This document shows positions 17,630 to 26,211 of a stretch of DNA of 64,000 nucleotides, one piece after another (position 1 is the stretch's first letter; each line of letters opens with the position of its first letter). Under the pieces are notes generated by a model. It saw only the letters and a program-made list of their open reading frames with translations. It ran no database searches and was not told the origin of the DNA. This DNA comes from Jongsikchunia kroppenstedtii DSM 45133. Lineage in GTDB: Bacteria > Actinomycetota > Actinomycetes > Mycobacteriales > Mycobacteriaceae. Where the stretch lies: positions 1 to 64,000 of the forward strand of contig NZ_AQYG01000049.1 in assembly GCF_000380485.1 (NCBI RefSeq), given 5' to 3'. The position numbers and the translations under genes were made by a program.

Positions 17630-18282
17630 AGGTCGCCATCGCCGGGGCCAGCGCGGTCGGGCGCTCGATCGCCCGCGAGCTGCTTTCCAGCGGCCACCAC
17701 GTGCTGCTCCTCGAACGCGATCCCGCGCGGGTCGACACCAGCGCGATCCCGACCGCGACCTGGGTCTACGCCGACGCGTGCGAACTCGACAGCCTGGAGA
17801 ACGCTCAACTGCAGACCTACGACGTCGTGATCGCCGCGACCGGCGACGACAAGGCGAACCTGGTCGTCAGCCTGCTGGCGAAGACCGAGTTCGCGGTCGA
17901 CCGGGTGGTCGCCCGGGTGAACGACCCGCGCAACGAATGGCTGTTCGACGAGTCCTGGGGCGTCGACGTCGCGGTCTCGACGCCACGGATGCTGGCCTCG
18001 CTCGTCGAAGAGGCGGTGTCGGTCGGCGACCTGGTGCGGCTGATGACGTTCCGCCAGGGGCAGGCCAACCTGGTCGAGATGACACTGCCGTCGGACACTC
18101 CACTCGCCGGCCGGACTGTGAGCCGGCTGCAGCTGCCGCGGGACACCGCGCTCGTCGCGATCCTGCGCGGCGGCCGGGTCATCGTGCCGCAGCCCGACGA
18201 TCCACTCGAGGGCGGCGACGAGCTGGTGTTCGTGGCGCACGCCGACGTGGAGTCGGACCTGCGCTCAGCGATCGTCGGCTGA
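17626..18282 (+). CDS. ceoC: TrkA-family potassium regulatory protein CeoC
   Basis: 218 residues with one RCK-N domain (MKVAIAGASAVGRSIARELL) and an RCK-C domain (LVEMTLPSDTPLAGRTVSRL). The first glycine motif is GASAVG rather than GxGxxG, common for the CeoC half of the pair. DVVIAATGDDKANLVVSLLA is the conserved central segment. Coupled to ceoB by ATGA. The two are expected to form a hetero-oligomeric ring controlling K+ uptake. The 3' end overlaps the convergent DUF3159 gene by 18 bases. Confidence 0.94.
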   Translation: MKVAIAGASAVGRSIARELLSSGHHVLLLERDPARVDTSAIPTATWVYADACELDSLENAQLQTYDVVIAATGDDKANLVVSLLAKTEFAVDRVVARVNDPRNEWLFDESWGVDVAVSTPRMLASLVEEAVSVGDLVRLMTFRQGQANLVEMTLPSDTPLAGRTVSRLQLPRDTALVAILRGGRVIVPQPDDPLEGGDELVFVAHADVESDLRSAIVG

Positions 18283-19038
18283 CGCCGGAGGGCGATCGTC
18301 GGCCGACGATGCAGGACGATCGTCGACAGACGCCGCAGGGCCGTTCTCCGCCGGCCCGGCGTCGGCGCTGTCCGCGTCAACGTCGGCCTCCTCGGCGCTT
18401 TCGATCCGTTCGGCCCGGCGCACCAGAACGATCGTCAGCAGCGCCGCCACGGCGGTGAGCGGCCAGCCCATGCCGATCCGGGCCACCGCGAGCGCGCCGG
18501 TGTCGTTGTGGTTGTACAGCCAGTGCTGAACGACGTACCGGGCGGCGAAGACGACCGCCCATCCGGCGGTCGCGATGTCGTAGGCGTAGAGGACGCGGCG
18601 ATTCTTGCGCCACGCAGTCCCCTTGCCGTTCAACGCCTCCCAGGCCACGCCGACCAGCGGCCAGCGCACGATGATCGACAGCACGAACAGCCCCGCGTAC
18701 AGCAGGGTGGTCCAGATGCCGAACAGGAAGTAGCCCTTGGCGCTACCGGTGCGATGGGCGATGAACGCACAGATCGCGACGCCGATGAAGCCGGAGATGG
18801 CGGGCTGGATGTTGTCGCGCCGCACCAGCCGGAGCACCAGGATCGCCGCGGCTGCGCCGATGGCCGCCCAGATCGCGGCCGTGAGCCCCCAGAAGCTGTT
18901 GACGGGCACGAAGACGACGATCGGCACCGTCGAATAGATGAGCCCCGATACGCCGCCCATCTGGGCCAGCAGGGTCTCGTTCTCGTTGTGCTCGGACTCG
19001 TCGTGCTGGGGGTTGGTGCTGCCGTGCTCAGCCGTCAA
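18265..19038 (-). CDS. DUF3159 family integral membrane protein
   Basis: 257 residues with about six hydrophobic segments between residues 30 and 205 (GLIYSTVPIVVFVPVNSFWG, GYFLFGIWTTLLYAGLFVLS, and others). The family is actinobacterial and of unknown function; Rv2693c has the same place in mycobacteria. The charged C-terminal tail is acidic and ends in a degenerate repeat of about eight residues (AASVDDRPASSADDRPPASA). Start overlaps the preceding OB-fold gene by 11 bases, implying co-transcription. The 3' end runs 18 bases into ceoC on the opposite strand. Confidence 0.88.
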   Translation of the reverse strand: MTAEHGSTNPQHDESEHNENETLLAQMGGVSGLIYSTVPIVVFVPVNSFWGLTAAIWAAIGAAAAILVLRLVRRDNIQPAISGFIGVAICAFIAHRTGSAKGYFLFGIWTTLLYAGLFVLSIIVRWPLVGVAWEALNGKGTAWRKNRRVLYAYDIATAGWAVVFAARYVVQHWLYNHNDTGALAVARIGMGWPLTAVAALLTIVLVRRAERIESAEEADVDADSADAGPAENGPAASVDDRPASSADDRPPASADDR

Positions 19039-19402
19039 CTGAGAGCAGTTCGTAGTAGGGGTTGTAGATCAGCTTTTCGCCGCCCTGGCTGCCGAGACGG
19101 CCGCGGATGAGTACCTGCCGGCCTGGCTCGATACCCGGAATCCGGTTGCGGCCGATCCACTTCAGCAGCACGGTGTCGGTGCCATCGAAGAACTCGGCGA
19201 CGACCCCGGTACGGGCCGAACGCGAGCACGTCTGCACCGATCGGAGCTCGCCGCGGAGGGTGACCTCCTCGCCTCGGCAGCAATCGCGGGCAGGCTGCGC
19301 GCCACTTGCGCGCGACTGCTCGGAGATCACTTCGGCGTCGAGCTGATCGAGGTCCTCGGTGAGCCTGCGCGTGAGGCGTTTGAGGTATCCCGCTGCGGTC
19401 AT
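19028..19402 (-). CDS. OB-fold nucleic-acid-binding domain protein
   Basis: 124 residues from the ATG at 19402 (MTAAGYLKRLTRRLTED); the upstream extension to 19465 lacks family similarity. Residues 45-120 form an OB fold: GEEVTLRGELRSVQTCSRSA, VAEFFDGTDTVLLKWIGRN, and PGIEPGRQVLIRGRLGSQGG. This matches the RecG-wedge-like OB proteins found beside DUF3159 in mycobacteria (Rv2694c by position). RNA or DNA binding is inferred from the fold. It overlaps the DUF3159 start and shares a 57-bp divergent gap with the hydrolase gene. Confidence 0.85.
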   Translation of the reverse strand: MTAAGYLKRLTRRLTEDLDQLDAEVISEQSRASGAQPARDCCRGEEVTLRGELRSVQTCSRSARTGVVAEFFDGTDTVLLKWIGRNRIPGIEPGRQVLIRGRLGSQGGEKLIYNPYYELLSVDG

Positions 19403-19459
19403 ACCCGCCAGATTAGACCCCCCTCGAAACCGTGGCCACTGCCCGGGCAGGATCATCCC

Positions 19460-20200
19460 GTGCAACGGGATACGAAGCTGTCAGCTGCAGCAATGGTGGC
19501 CATGCCGGGCGCCGGATTCGACGGCGACTTCGCAGGTCGGGCGTTCGGGCCGGCGGCGTCGACCCTCGGTATCGCGATCAGACCGGCCGATCCGGATCCG
19601 GACGACTGGGTCCTCGGCTACCGCGGCGTGCTGGACGACGTCGCACAACGTGGTCCGGTGCTGGCCGCGGGCATTTCGATCGGTGCCTGCGCCGCTGTTC
19701 ACTGGGCGCTCGACAATCCGGAGCGCTGCGCCGGCGTATGGGCTGCATTGCCCCCGTGGACCGGTCCCGCCGGGGATGCGCCCGCCGCGCTGAGCGCCCG
19801 AATCAGCTCCGACTCGGTCGAAAACATGGGTCTGGACGCCACCATCGCCGAGATGCGCGACGGATCCCCCGCCTGGCTGGCCGACGAACTCGAACGTTCC
19901 TGGCGGGCGATCGCCGCGCGCCGCACCGGCAGCGACGGATCAGCGCTCGCGTCGCTTTTTCGGCAGGTCGCGTCGTTCACCGCCCCGACCGACGACGAGT
20001 TGGCGGCGCTCGCGGCGACCGGCGTGGCGGTGGTCGTGGTGGCTGCGACGGATGACCCGGTGCATCCGGCGGCGGTCGCCCAGCACTGGCGTGCCGCGTC
20101 CGGCGGCCAATTCCACTACGGCACAGTCACTCTCGAGGAGATCGGGATGACTCGCGGCGCCATCGGCGATTCCTGCGCTCGGGTCTGGAGCGGCATCTAG
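19460..20200 (+). CDS. Alpha/beta-hydrolase-like protein (Rv2695-type)
   Basis: 246 residues from a GTG. A likely nucleophile elbow GISIGACAAVHWAL (GxSxG) is near residue 75. A putative acid occurs in VVVVAATDDPVHPAAVAQHW. No obvious catalytic histidine late in the sequence is convincing beyond the one in that segment. It is alanine-rich and cytoplasmic. The orthologue sits in the same place in mycobacteria as a conserved hypothetical, so the core location supports a real gene. Substrate unknown. Confidence 0.75.
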   Translation: MQRDTKLSAAAMVAMPGAGFDGDFAGRAFGPAASTLGIAIRPADPDPDDWVLGYRGVLDDVAQRGPVLAAGISIGACAAVHWALDNPERCAGVWAALPPWTGPAGDAPAALSARISSDSVENMGLDATIAEMRDGSPAWLADELERSWRAIAARRTGSDGSALASLFRQVASFTAPTDDELAALAATGVAVVVVAATDDPVHPAAVAQHWRAASGGQFHYGTVTLEEIGMTRGAIGDSCARVWSGI

Positions 20201-20228
20201 CCTTCGAAAGTGAATCTCGAGGTCGAGA

Positions 20229-21293
20229 TCACAAAGCCGACGACGCAGCGGCCGTGCGCCGTTTCGGCGAGATCTGCGGCGGCGCGAGCTTGTCTCCGTG
20301 CACCAGCGCGCCCGCATGCTTGACCCGGCGCAGCAACGGAACCAGCTCATAACCGGTGATCCCGTCGACACGTGCAAGATCCTCGGTGACAAAGGAATAC
20401 AGATCGGCGGCGCTCGCGCCGATCACATTCGCGGTGAGGTTCGCCCGTCCGGTGACCGCTGCGGCGAACGGGATTCGGGTGTCGGTGCCCAGGGCCTTCC
20501 CGACCGAGGCCAACGACCGCGGCGCGACGGTGAGCCATAATGTGGTGCTGCGCAAGCCGATCGCGGCGGTGGCCAGGTCCACATGAAAGTAGGCCACTCC
20601 GGAAGCGATGAGCCGCTCCACACGGCGCGTCACCTTTCCGGGGGTACTGCCCGCCGCCCGCGCCAGCGTCGAGTACGGGACCCGCCCGTCCCGGCCGAGC
20701 TCGTCGAGCAGGAGACGATCGATGTCGTCGAGCTCGGTCCGTGCGGCCCCCGATGAAACACTATGGGTCGCAGTGGCCTTCAATGCCGCGGTCTGAGCGG
20801 GGGTGAGCACATCACTCCACGTGTCCTGATGCTCGCCCGCGCCGCCGATGAAGGTATGCATGATCTCGGCGGGTGCGACGTCGAGCACCGGCGCCGACCT
20901 CGGCAGTATCTCGTGCAACAACTCGTGAGTCTCGAAGCCCGCAGGTGCGCGGAGATTGAAATCGACCTCCCAGCCGGCCCCGTAGATCGACACCCACGAC
21001 ACATCGTCGCGCGCGGCGATCGTGCGGGCGATCGCGTCGGCCCCCTCCGGTCGACACCGGACACGGACCAGCCAGTTGGCGCCGCCGGTGCCGTGGAGAT
21101 CGGCGGTCATCGTGACGCGCAGGAATCCGTCGCGGCGCATCCGCCGGTAGCGTCGGGCGACCGTTTGTTCGGCGACGTCGAGGATCTCGGCGAGTTCGAC
21201 GAATGCCACCCGAGGCGATATCTGCAGTGCGCGAGCGATCTGCGCGTCCAACTTGTCCAATGTGGAGGATTCCAACGCAACTCTGGCACTCAC
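20229..21293 (-). CDS. Lrp/AsnC-family transcriptional regulator with two HTH modules
   Basis: 354 residues from a GTG at 21293 (VSARVALESSTLDKLDAQIA). The longer frame to 21530 would overlap the divergent MFS gene and is poor in family signal. There are two AsnC-type HTH units. The first is LDKLDAQIARALQISPRVAF with DVAEQTVARRYRRM; the second is LDDIDRLLLDELGRDGRVPY with STPGKVTRRVERL. Each is followed by a ligand-binding RAM-like domain, so the protein resembles a tandem fusion seen in actinobacteria. It is divergent, with a 191-bp gap, from the transporter it probably controls. This pair is absent from the syntenic M. tuberculosis block as I recall it. Confidence 0.85.
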   Translation of the reverse strand: MSARVALESSTLDKLDAQIARALQISPRVAFVELAEILDVAEQTVARRYRRMRRDGFLRVTMTADLHGTGGANWLVRVRCRPEGADAIARTIAARDDVSWVSIYGAGWEVDFNLRAPAGFETHELLHEILPRSAPVLDVAPAEIMHTFIGGAGEHQDTWSDVLTPAQTAALKATATHSVSSGAARTELDDIDRLLLDELGRDGRVPYSTLARAAGSTPGKVTRRVERLIASGVAYFHVDLATAAIGLRSTTLWLTVAPRSLASVGKALGTDTRIPFAAAVTGRANLTANVIGASAADLYSFVTEDLARVDGITGYELVPLLRRVKHAGALVHGDKLAPPQISPKRRTAAASSAL

Positions 21294-21484
21294 AGCCGGA
21301 ATTCTACGTCTGACCACATTGCAGGCGACTAGGGCGACTCCGAGCGCCAGACTAGAGACATACATCAGCACAGCGTCGATCCGGACCCACGTCATCGGGT
21401 CCTCGATGGATCGTCGCTCCCGACTCCGACGAATCCCTTGCAACCAATTCCTCGGAGACGAACCTCTGAAAGGTACGAATCCCC

Positions 21485-22929
21485 ATGGCACGTAAATGGT
21501 GGACGCTGGTCGTCGTCTGCGCGGCAACATTCATGTTGCTGCTCGACGTCACGATCGTCGTCGTCGCGCTCCCCGACATCGAGCATGCACTCGGTGCGAG
21601 TTTCTCCCAACTGCAGTGGGTCACCGACGCCTACGCGCTGGCGCTGGCATCATTGCTGCTCACGTCGGGATCGATTTCGGACAAGTTCGGGCGACGCCGC
21701 ATCTTCTCGATCGGGCTGGTCGTCTTCACCATCGGCTCGCTGTTGTGCGGTGTGGCGCAGGACCCGACGATGCTCATCGTCTCCCGGGCGCTCCAGGGCA
21801 TCGGCGGAGCAGCGCTCTTCGCCACGTCGCTGGCGCTGCTCGCCGCGACCTTCCACGGCCGCGAACGCGGGATCGCATTCGGTGCGTGGGGTGCCGTCAC
21901 CGGCATCGCGACGGCTCTCGGACCGATCCTGGGTGGCGTCCTGACCACCGGCATCACGTGGCGGTCGATCTTCCTGGTCAACCTGCCCATCGGCATCATC
22001 GCCCTGTTCCTCACACTGCGCATGGTCGACGAGTCGCGCTCGCCGCACGCACGCCGCATCGATTGGGCGGGAGTGCTCACCTTCACCGCGGGACTGCTCG
22101 CCGGCGTGTACGGCCTCACCGAGGCAGGTCAGCGGTCGTGGACCGATGGACTCGTGCTGGGATGTTTCGTCGCCGCCGCCGTGCTGCTGGTGGCGTTCGT
22201 CATCGTCGAACTGCGGGTCGCCCAACCGATGTTCGACTTGGGCCTGCTGCGCACCCCGACCTTCGGAGGCGGTCTGATCGCAGCCTTTGCGATGAACGGG
22301 TCGCTGTTCGCGATGCTGCTCTATGTGGTTCTCTACCTGCAGAACTCGCTCGGGTACTCCGCTATGGACACCGGCCTGCGCCTCCTCGTGATGTCCGGGT
22401 GCACGATGGTCGTCGCGACGATTGCGGGCCGTCTCTCCGAGCACCTGCCGCTGCGTTGGTTGATCGGTCCGGGACTGCTGCTTGTGGGCGGTGGACTGTT
22501 CCTGATGGCCGGACTCGACGCCGGCTCATCCTGGACCCATCTGATCCCCGGGCTCATCGTCGCCGGTATCGGCAGCGGCAGGTCAACCCGCCGCTCGCCG
22601 CGACCGCGGTCGGCGTGGTGCCGGTACACCAGTCCGGGATGGCCTCGGGCATCAACACCACCTTCCGCCAGATCGGCATCGCGGTGGGCATCGCCGTCTA
22701 CGGATCGCTGTTCAGCTCTCGGATGGCCGACTCGATGCACCACGACCCTGCCGGTGGCACGCATGCCGCCTATGCCGACGGCCTCAACCTGCTGTTCGGT
22801 GTCAGCGCGACGGTCGCCGTCGTCGGCGGCGTGTGCGCGCTGGCGATGATTCGGTCCAAGGACTTCGTGCCGCATGGACCCGCGCCGGCCGCCGACGCTG
22901 AACCGGCCCAGCAGGTCCCGGCCGGCTGA
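21485..22929 (+). pseudogene. DHA2-type MFS drug transporter, frameshifted
   Basis: Starting MARKWWTLVVVCAATFMLLL, the frame encodes a 14-helix DHA2 major-facilitator exporter. Motif A is LLTSGSISDKFGRRRIFSIG and motif C is GAVTGIATALGPILGG. At GLIVAGIGSG (ending at base 22579) the frame breaks: downstream it becomes arginine-rich and stops at 22849. The conserved continuation VNPPLAATAVGVVPVHQSGM is found in the -1 frame from 22582 to the stop at 22929. Two bases (AG) stand where a codon is expected, so one base is missing. Rejoined, the protein would be about 481 residues, a normal family length. Either a disabled gene or a sequencing error. No slippery heptamer is visible. Confidence 0.85.
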
Positions 22930-22941
22930 CGGCGACCGGGC

Positions 22942-23772
22942 TCAGTGCCCCTGCCGGCGGAGCTGCTGCATCGCCGAGCCGGGCGACGGCGGCGGCCCGG
23001 GTGCCGGTTCGGCGGGTTCCACCGGTTCGGGGGCGCTCGGGATCTCGCCTTCGGCGATCACCGACGCCGCGGCCTCCTGGGCCATCGCACCCTGGGCCAT
23101 CTCCCCACCCGTCATCGACCCGGGCTGGCCGGGTTGCTGCTGCTGGGCCGCGATCACCTGCTCGGCGAGCACCGGCGGCAGCACGATCGGCAGCGGCGCC
23201 TTCGGCGGATGCGGCTCGTCGCCGCGGCGCACCACGGATTCGCTGAGAACCGCACGGCCGACCGCTTCGAGAGTTTCGGCCTGGTCGGCGGGGGCACTGA
23301 TCACCGCACGCACCATCCAGCGCGGGCCGTCCACGCCGATGAAGCGGTGCAGGCCACCGCCGACCTCGGCGATCACCTCGCGGCCCCAATGCCCGTTCGC
23401 CAGTGAGACTTCCGCGCCGTCCGAGCGCAGCGCCTCGCTGAGTTCGCCGATCACCTCACGCCACTGGCCGGGCGACTTCGGGGCGGCGAAGGCCTGCACG
23501 CTGATCCGGCCCGCGCCCGCGACCAGGTACACGTTCTGCGGCTGATGATCGGCCGACATCTCGACCGTCACCTGTCCGCCCTCGACGACCGGGACCAGCA
23601 CCGAACCCAGGTCCAGGTGCGAGTTGCTCAGGTCGGTGTCGCCGACCAGGTCGCCGATGTCATACGGGCCCTGACCGCTGCCGATCTCCTTGGCCGTGGT
23701 CTCCACGGGCTCCTTCGGCTTACCGGATCCGTAGCGGCCCTTGGCCTTTCCAGCCCGGAAACGTTCACGCAT
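22942..23772 (-). CDS. DUF3710 family protein
   Basis: 276 residues. The core has DIGDLVGDTDLSNSHLDLGS, NVYLVAGAGRISVQAFAAPK and SLANGHWGREVIAEVGGGL, the pattern of DUF3710, an actinobacterial family of unknown role next to dut (Rv2696c by position). The last 90 residues are proline-, glutamine- and alanine-rich (GEIPSAPEPVEPAEPAPGPP) and probably disordered. The N-terminus is basic (MRERFRAGKAKGRYGSGKP). Its ATG abuts the dut stop codon, so the two are one transcription unit. Confidence 0.88.
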   Translation of the reverse strand: MRERFRAGKAKGRYGSGKPKEPVETTAKEIGSGQGPYDIGDLVGDTDLSNSHLDLGSVLVPVVEGGQVTVEMSADHQPQNVYLVAGAGRISVQAFAAPKSPGQWREVIGELSEALRSDGAEVSLANGHWGREVIAEVGGGLHRFIGVDGPRWMVRAVISAPADQAETLEAVGRAVLSESVVRRGDEPHPPKAPLPIVLPPVLAEQVIAAQQQQPGQPGSMTGGEMAQGAMAQEAAASVIAEGEIPSAPEPVEPAEPAPGPPPSPGSAMQQLRRQGH

Positions 23773-24276
23773 CTATCCGTTCACCTCCGCCGGCGTCGTG
23801 TCGAGAATCCCGTGTCCGCCGCTGGATCCGTATCCACCGGCCCCACGGCTGGTCTCGTCGAGCTCGTCGACCTCGACGAAATCGGGCAGCTCCACGCGCT
23901 GCACAAGCAGCTGTGCAATTCGGTCGCCCCGCGCGATGTCGATCGCCTCGGTGCGGTCCAGATTGATGAGACAGACCTTGATCTCCCCGCGGTAACCCGC
24001 GTCGACCGTGCCCGGGGTGTTCACGATGGACAGCCCCGCACGGGCCGCCAGACCCGACCGCGGATGAATCAGCCCCACCGTGCCGACCGGGAGGGCTATC
24101 GCGATCCCGGTCGGGATGAGCTGTCGTTCACCGGGTTCCAGCCGCACGTCGACCGTGCTGCACAGATCCACCCCGGCGTCGCCGGGGTGAGCACGCACGG
24201 GAAGCGGGATGTCCGGATCGAGACGGCGAAGTGCGATCTTCATCACGGGCGCCGCACTGTCTGAATCGGTTGTCAC
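23773..24276 (-). CDS. dut: dUTP diphosphatase (dUTPase)
   Basis: 167 residues, trimeric dUTPase. It hydrolyses dUTP to dUMP, protecting DNA from uracil and supplying dTMP synthesis. All five motifs are visible: [11 protein letters not shown] (I), [13 protein letters not shown] (II), [20 protein letters not shown] (III), [13 protein letters not shown] (IV) and [10 protein letters not shown] (V). A GTG at 24276 is used; an internal ATG at 24243 ([11 protein letters not shown]) would give a length closer to the usual ~155 residues and is equally likely. Confidence 0.96.
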   Translation of the reverse strand: MTTDSDSAAPVMKIALRRLDPDIPLPVRAHPGDAGVDLCSTVDVRLEPGERQLIPTGIAIALPVGTVGLIHPRSGLAARAGLSIVNTPGTVDAGYRGEIKVCLINLDRTEAIDIARGDRIAQLLVQRVELPDFVEVDELDETSRGAGGYGSSGGHGILDTTPAEVNG

Positions 24277-24300
24277 AACAGGGCAGACTACGCTGACCTC

Positions 24301-24825
24301 GTGGCTTCCACTTCATCCGGCGATCAGCATTCCCCGACCGCACCAACATCCGGCTCGGGTGATCTGTTCGACGAGCGGCTCTACGTGCCGTGGTGGTGGT
24401 GGCTGGTCGCCGCCGTCATCGTCGGCCTGCTGGGCTACGAGATCCAGATCGCGTTGCGGCACAGCGCGCTGAGCTGGATCGCCTATCTCGTCGTCGCGCC
24501 GTTGGTGGCGTGGCTGCTGTGGTCGATGGGGCGCACCCGGATCCGGGTGTCGGCCGATCATGAACTCTTCGCGCACAAGGCGCATCTGCCGGTCTCCGTG
24601 ATCGATCACGTGGCTGCGGTCCCGGCCACCGCCAAGAGTGCGGCGCTCGGCCGGCAGCTCGATCCGGCCGCCTTTCTGGTGCATCGGGCCTGGGTCAAGA
24701 CGATGGTGCTCATCGTTCTCGACGATCCTGACGACCCGACCCCCTACTGGCTTGTCAGCACCCGCCACCCGGAACGGTTGATCACCGCTCTCGGGCTGCG
24801 CGATGCTGCGACCCCGGACGACTAG
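24301..24825 (+). CDS. DUF3093 membrane protein
   Basis: 174 residues from a GTG, 24 bp from the divergent dut. Two membrane helices lie at residues 30-75 ([20 protein letters not shown] and [20 protein letters not shown]), followed by a soluble domain with [18 protein letters not shown] and [18 protein letters not shown]. This is the actinobacterial DUF3093 family next to dut (Rv2698 by position). Function unknown. The last 30 residues resemble the conserved [13 protein letters not shown] motif of the family. Confidence 0.88.
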   Translation: MASTSSGDQHSPTAPTSGSGDLFDERLYVPWWWWLVAAVIVGLLGYEIQIALRHSALSWIAYLVVAPLVAWLLWSMGRTRIRVSADHELFAHKAHLPVSVIDHVAAVPATAKSAALGRQLDPAAFLVHRAWVKTMVLIVLDDPDDPTPYWLVSTRHPERLITALGLRDAATPDD

Positions 24826-24843
24826 CGCCGGGGCGCCGAACTG

Positions 24844-25143
24844 CTAGGCGCAGTCGACACAGATCTTCTCATTGCCCTTCTCGTAGGCCAATCGGCTGCG
24901 GTGGTACACGAGGAAACAGCTCGTACACGTGAATTCGTCGGCCTGCTTAGGCACGACACGAACCGACAATTCTTCACCGGACAGATCGGCGCCGGGCAGC
25001 TCGAACGATTCCGCGGTATCCGTCTCATCCACATCCACCGAGGCCGACTGGGCCTCGCTACGGCGAGCTTTCAATTCTTCCAGCGAGTCCTCCGACAGAT
25101 CATCCGACTCGGACCGCCGTGGGGCATCGTAATCAGTAGCCAT
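24844..25143 (-). CDS. DUF4193 zinc-ribbon protein
   Basis: 99 residues from the ATG at 25143 (MATDYDAPRRSESDDL). Acidic N-terminal two thirds, then a treble-clef-like zinc ribbon: FTCTSCFLVYHRSRLA and KICVDCA provide two CxxC pairs. DUF4193 proteins are highly conserved in Actinobacteria (Rv2699c by position) and of unknown role; the fold suggests nucleic-acid or protein contact (inference). Convergent with DUF3093, 18 bp apart. Cysteine spacing rules out a chance frame. Confidence 0.92.
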   Translation of the reverse strand: MATDYDAPRRSESDDLSEDSLEELKARRSEAQSASVDVDETDTAESFELPGADLSGEELSVRVVPKQADEFTCTSCFLVYHRSRLAYEKGNEKICVDCA

Positions 25144-25451
25144 GTATCCCGCCTTCCTGCACGTCGTCGGGCGCAAAGTGCAGCCCGGCTCGCCCATCTC
25201 TCAACGATCACGACCCTGGAATCGTTGCCCGAAATGGACCTCAATTGAGTGATCTACACCACATATCTTGACGATACGGAAAATGCGCGATCACGGTGAA
25301 GCGGCCGAAGTCTAGCCCATAGAGACTGGCAGGTCAACGGTCGCTGTCCGGCGCGCTGACCGTGACGGCACACGAACCGCGCGCCACGCAGTATGCGCAG
25401 GGAGTGCGGCATTCCGCGGATTGCGACGACGCGCAGGCTACGCTTTGCCGC
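25144..25451. other. Non-coding gap of 308 bp between divergent DUF4193 and cei genes
   Basis: Lower GC than its surroundings in 25200-25300, including TTGAGTGATC and ATATCTTGACGATACGG, consistent with promoters for both genes. I see no pair of -35/-10 boxes with good spacing, no riboswitch-like fold and no small gene with a ribosome-binding site. Confidence 0.5.
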
Positions 25452-26177
25452 GTGGTCTCCTCCATCACTGCCGCCGCATACCCGACCGACGACCACGGCC
25501 GCCCGTTCCGGCGCCGCCGTTGGATCCCCTGGGCGTCGGCGGTCGCGGTCCTCCTGCTGCTGACGGTCATCGTGTGGGCCACCGCGCTGAGCACCGGCGG
25601 ATCGAAGGGCACCGCGGCGGCCTGCCCCGCGCCCCCGGCCCCGTCGTCGACGCCGCCCAGCCCCGCCAATCCGGCCGACGGCGGCGGTGCTGCGGCCACC
25701 ACCCAGCCGGCATCCTTCGGCAGCCCCATCTCGCGCGCGCAGATGAAGACCGTCGCCCCGGCCGCGCTCTCGTCGTTCCAGATCCGGGTGCTCAATGCGA
25801 CCAGCCAGCGCGGCGCCGCGTCGAAGGTGCTGGGCGATCTCACCGACGAGGGATTCGTGCCGGTCCCCGAGCCGGCGTCAGCGGACGATCCGGTCTACTA
25901 CAACCACTCGCTGGAGTGCTACGGCCAGATCCGGTTCGGTGCGGCCGGCGTCGCCGCGGCTGCGGCCGTCTGGATCGCCGCCCCCTGCAACGAGCTGATC
26001 CAGGATTCGCGCCCCGGCACCCAGGTCGATCTGGTGCTGGGCAATCAGTACAAGTCCAACGAACGCTCGCAGGACGCCAGCGCGCTTCTCGCGACGCTGA
26101 AGTCGGCGGGCCCGCAAGACAAGAACACCGGCGCCGACCCGGCGCTGCTGGCCGCGGTACACAAGACGAAATGTTGA
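25452..26177 (+). CDS. cei: Cei-like cell envelope integrity protein (LytR C-terminal domain)
   Basis: 241 residues from a GTG at 25452 (VVSSITAAAYPTDDHGRPF), chosen because mycobacterial Rv2700 begins with the same HGRPFRRR element; the frame extends 30 codons further but without family signal. One membrane helix follows the basic stretch (PWASAVAVLLLLTVIVWATA), then a proline-rich extracytoplasmic linker. A LytR_C domain spans residues 110-215: FQIRVLNATSQRGAASKVLG and GQIRFGAAGVAAAAAVWIAA, with paired cysteines. In M. tuberculosis this protein supports envelope integrity and virulence. Convergent with suhB. Confidence 0.88.
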   Translation: MVSSITAAAYPTDDHGRPFRRRRWIPWASAVAVLLLLTVIVWATALSTGGSKGTAAACPAPPAPSSTPPSPANPADGGGAAATTQPASFGSPISRAQMKTVAPAALSSFQIRVLNATSQRGAASKVLGDLTDEGFVPVPEPASADDPVYYNHSLECYGQIRFGAAGVAAAAAVWIAAPCNELIQDSRPGTQVDLVLGNQYKSNERSQDASALLATLKSAGPQDKNTGADPALLAAVHKTKC

Positions 26178-26211
26178 TGACGCGGCGTTGACCGCGCGCC
26201 GGCCGCAGGGT

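Noticed and set aside
22570-22590. Programmed -1 ribosomal frameshift in the MFS gene
   Set aside because: No slippery heptamer or downstream stem-loop is evident at the junction, and such transporters do not use recoding; a missing base is simpler.
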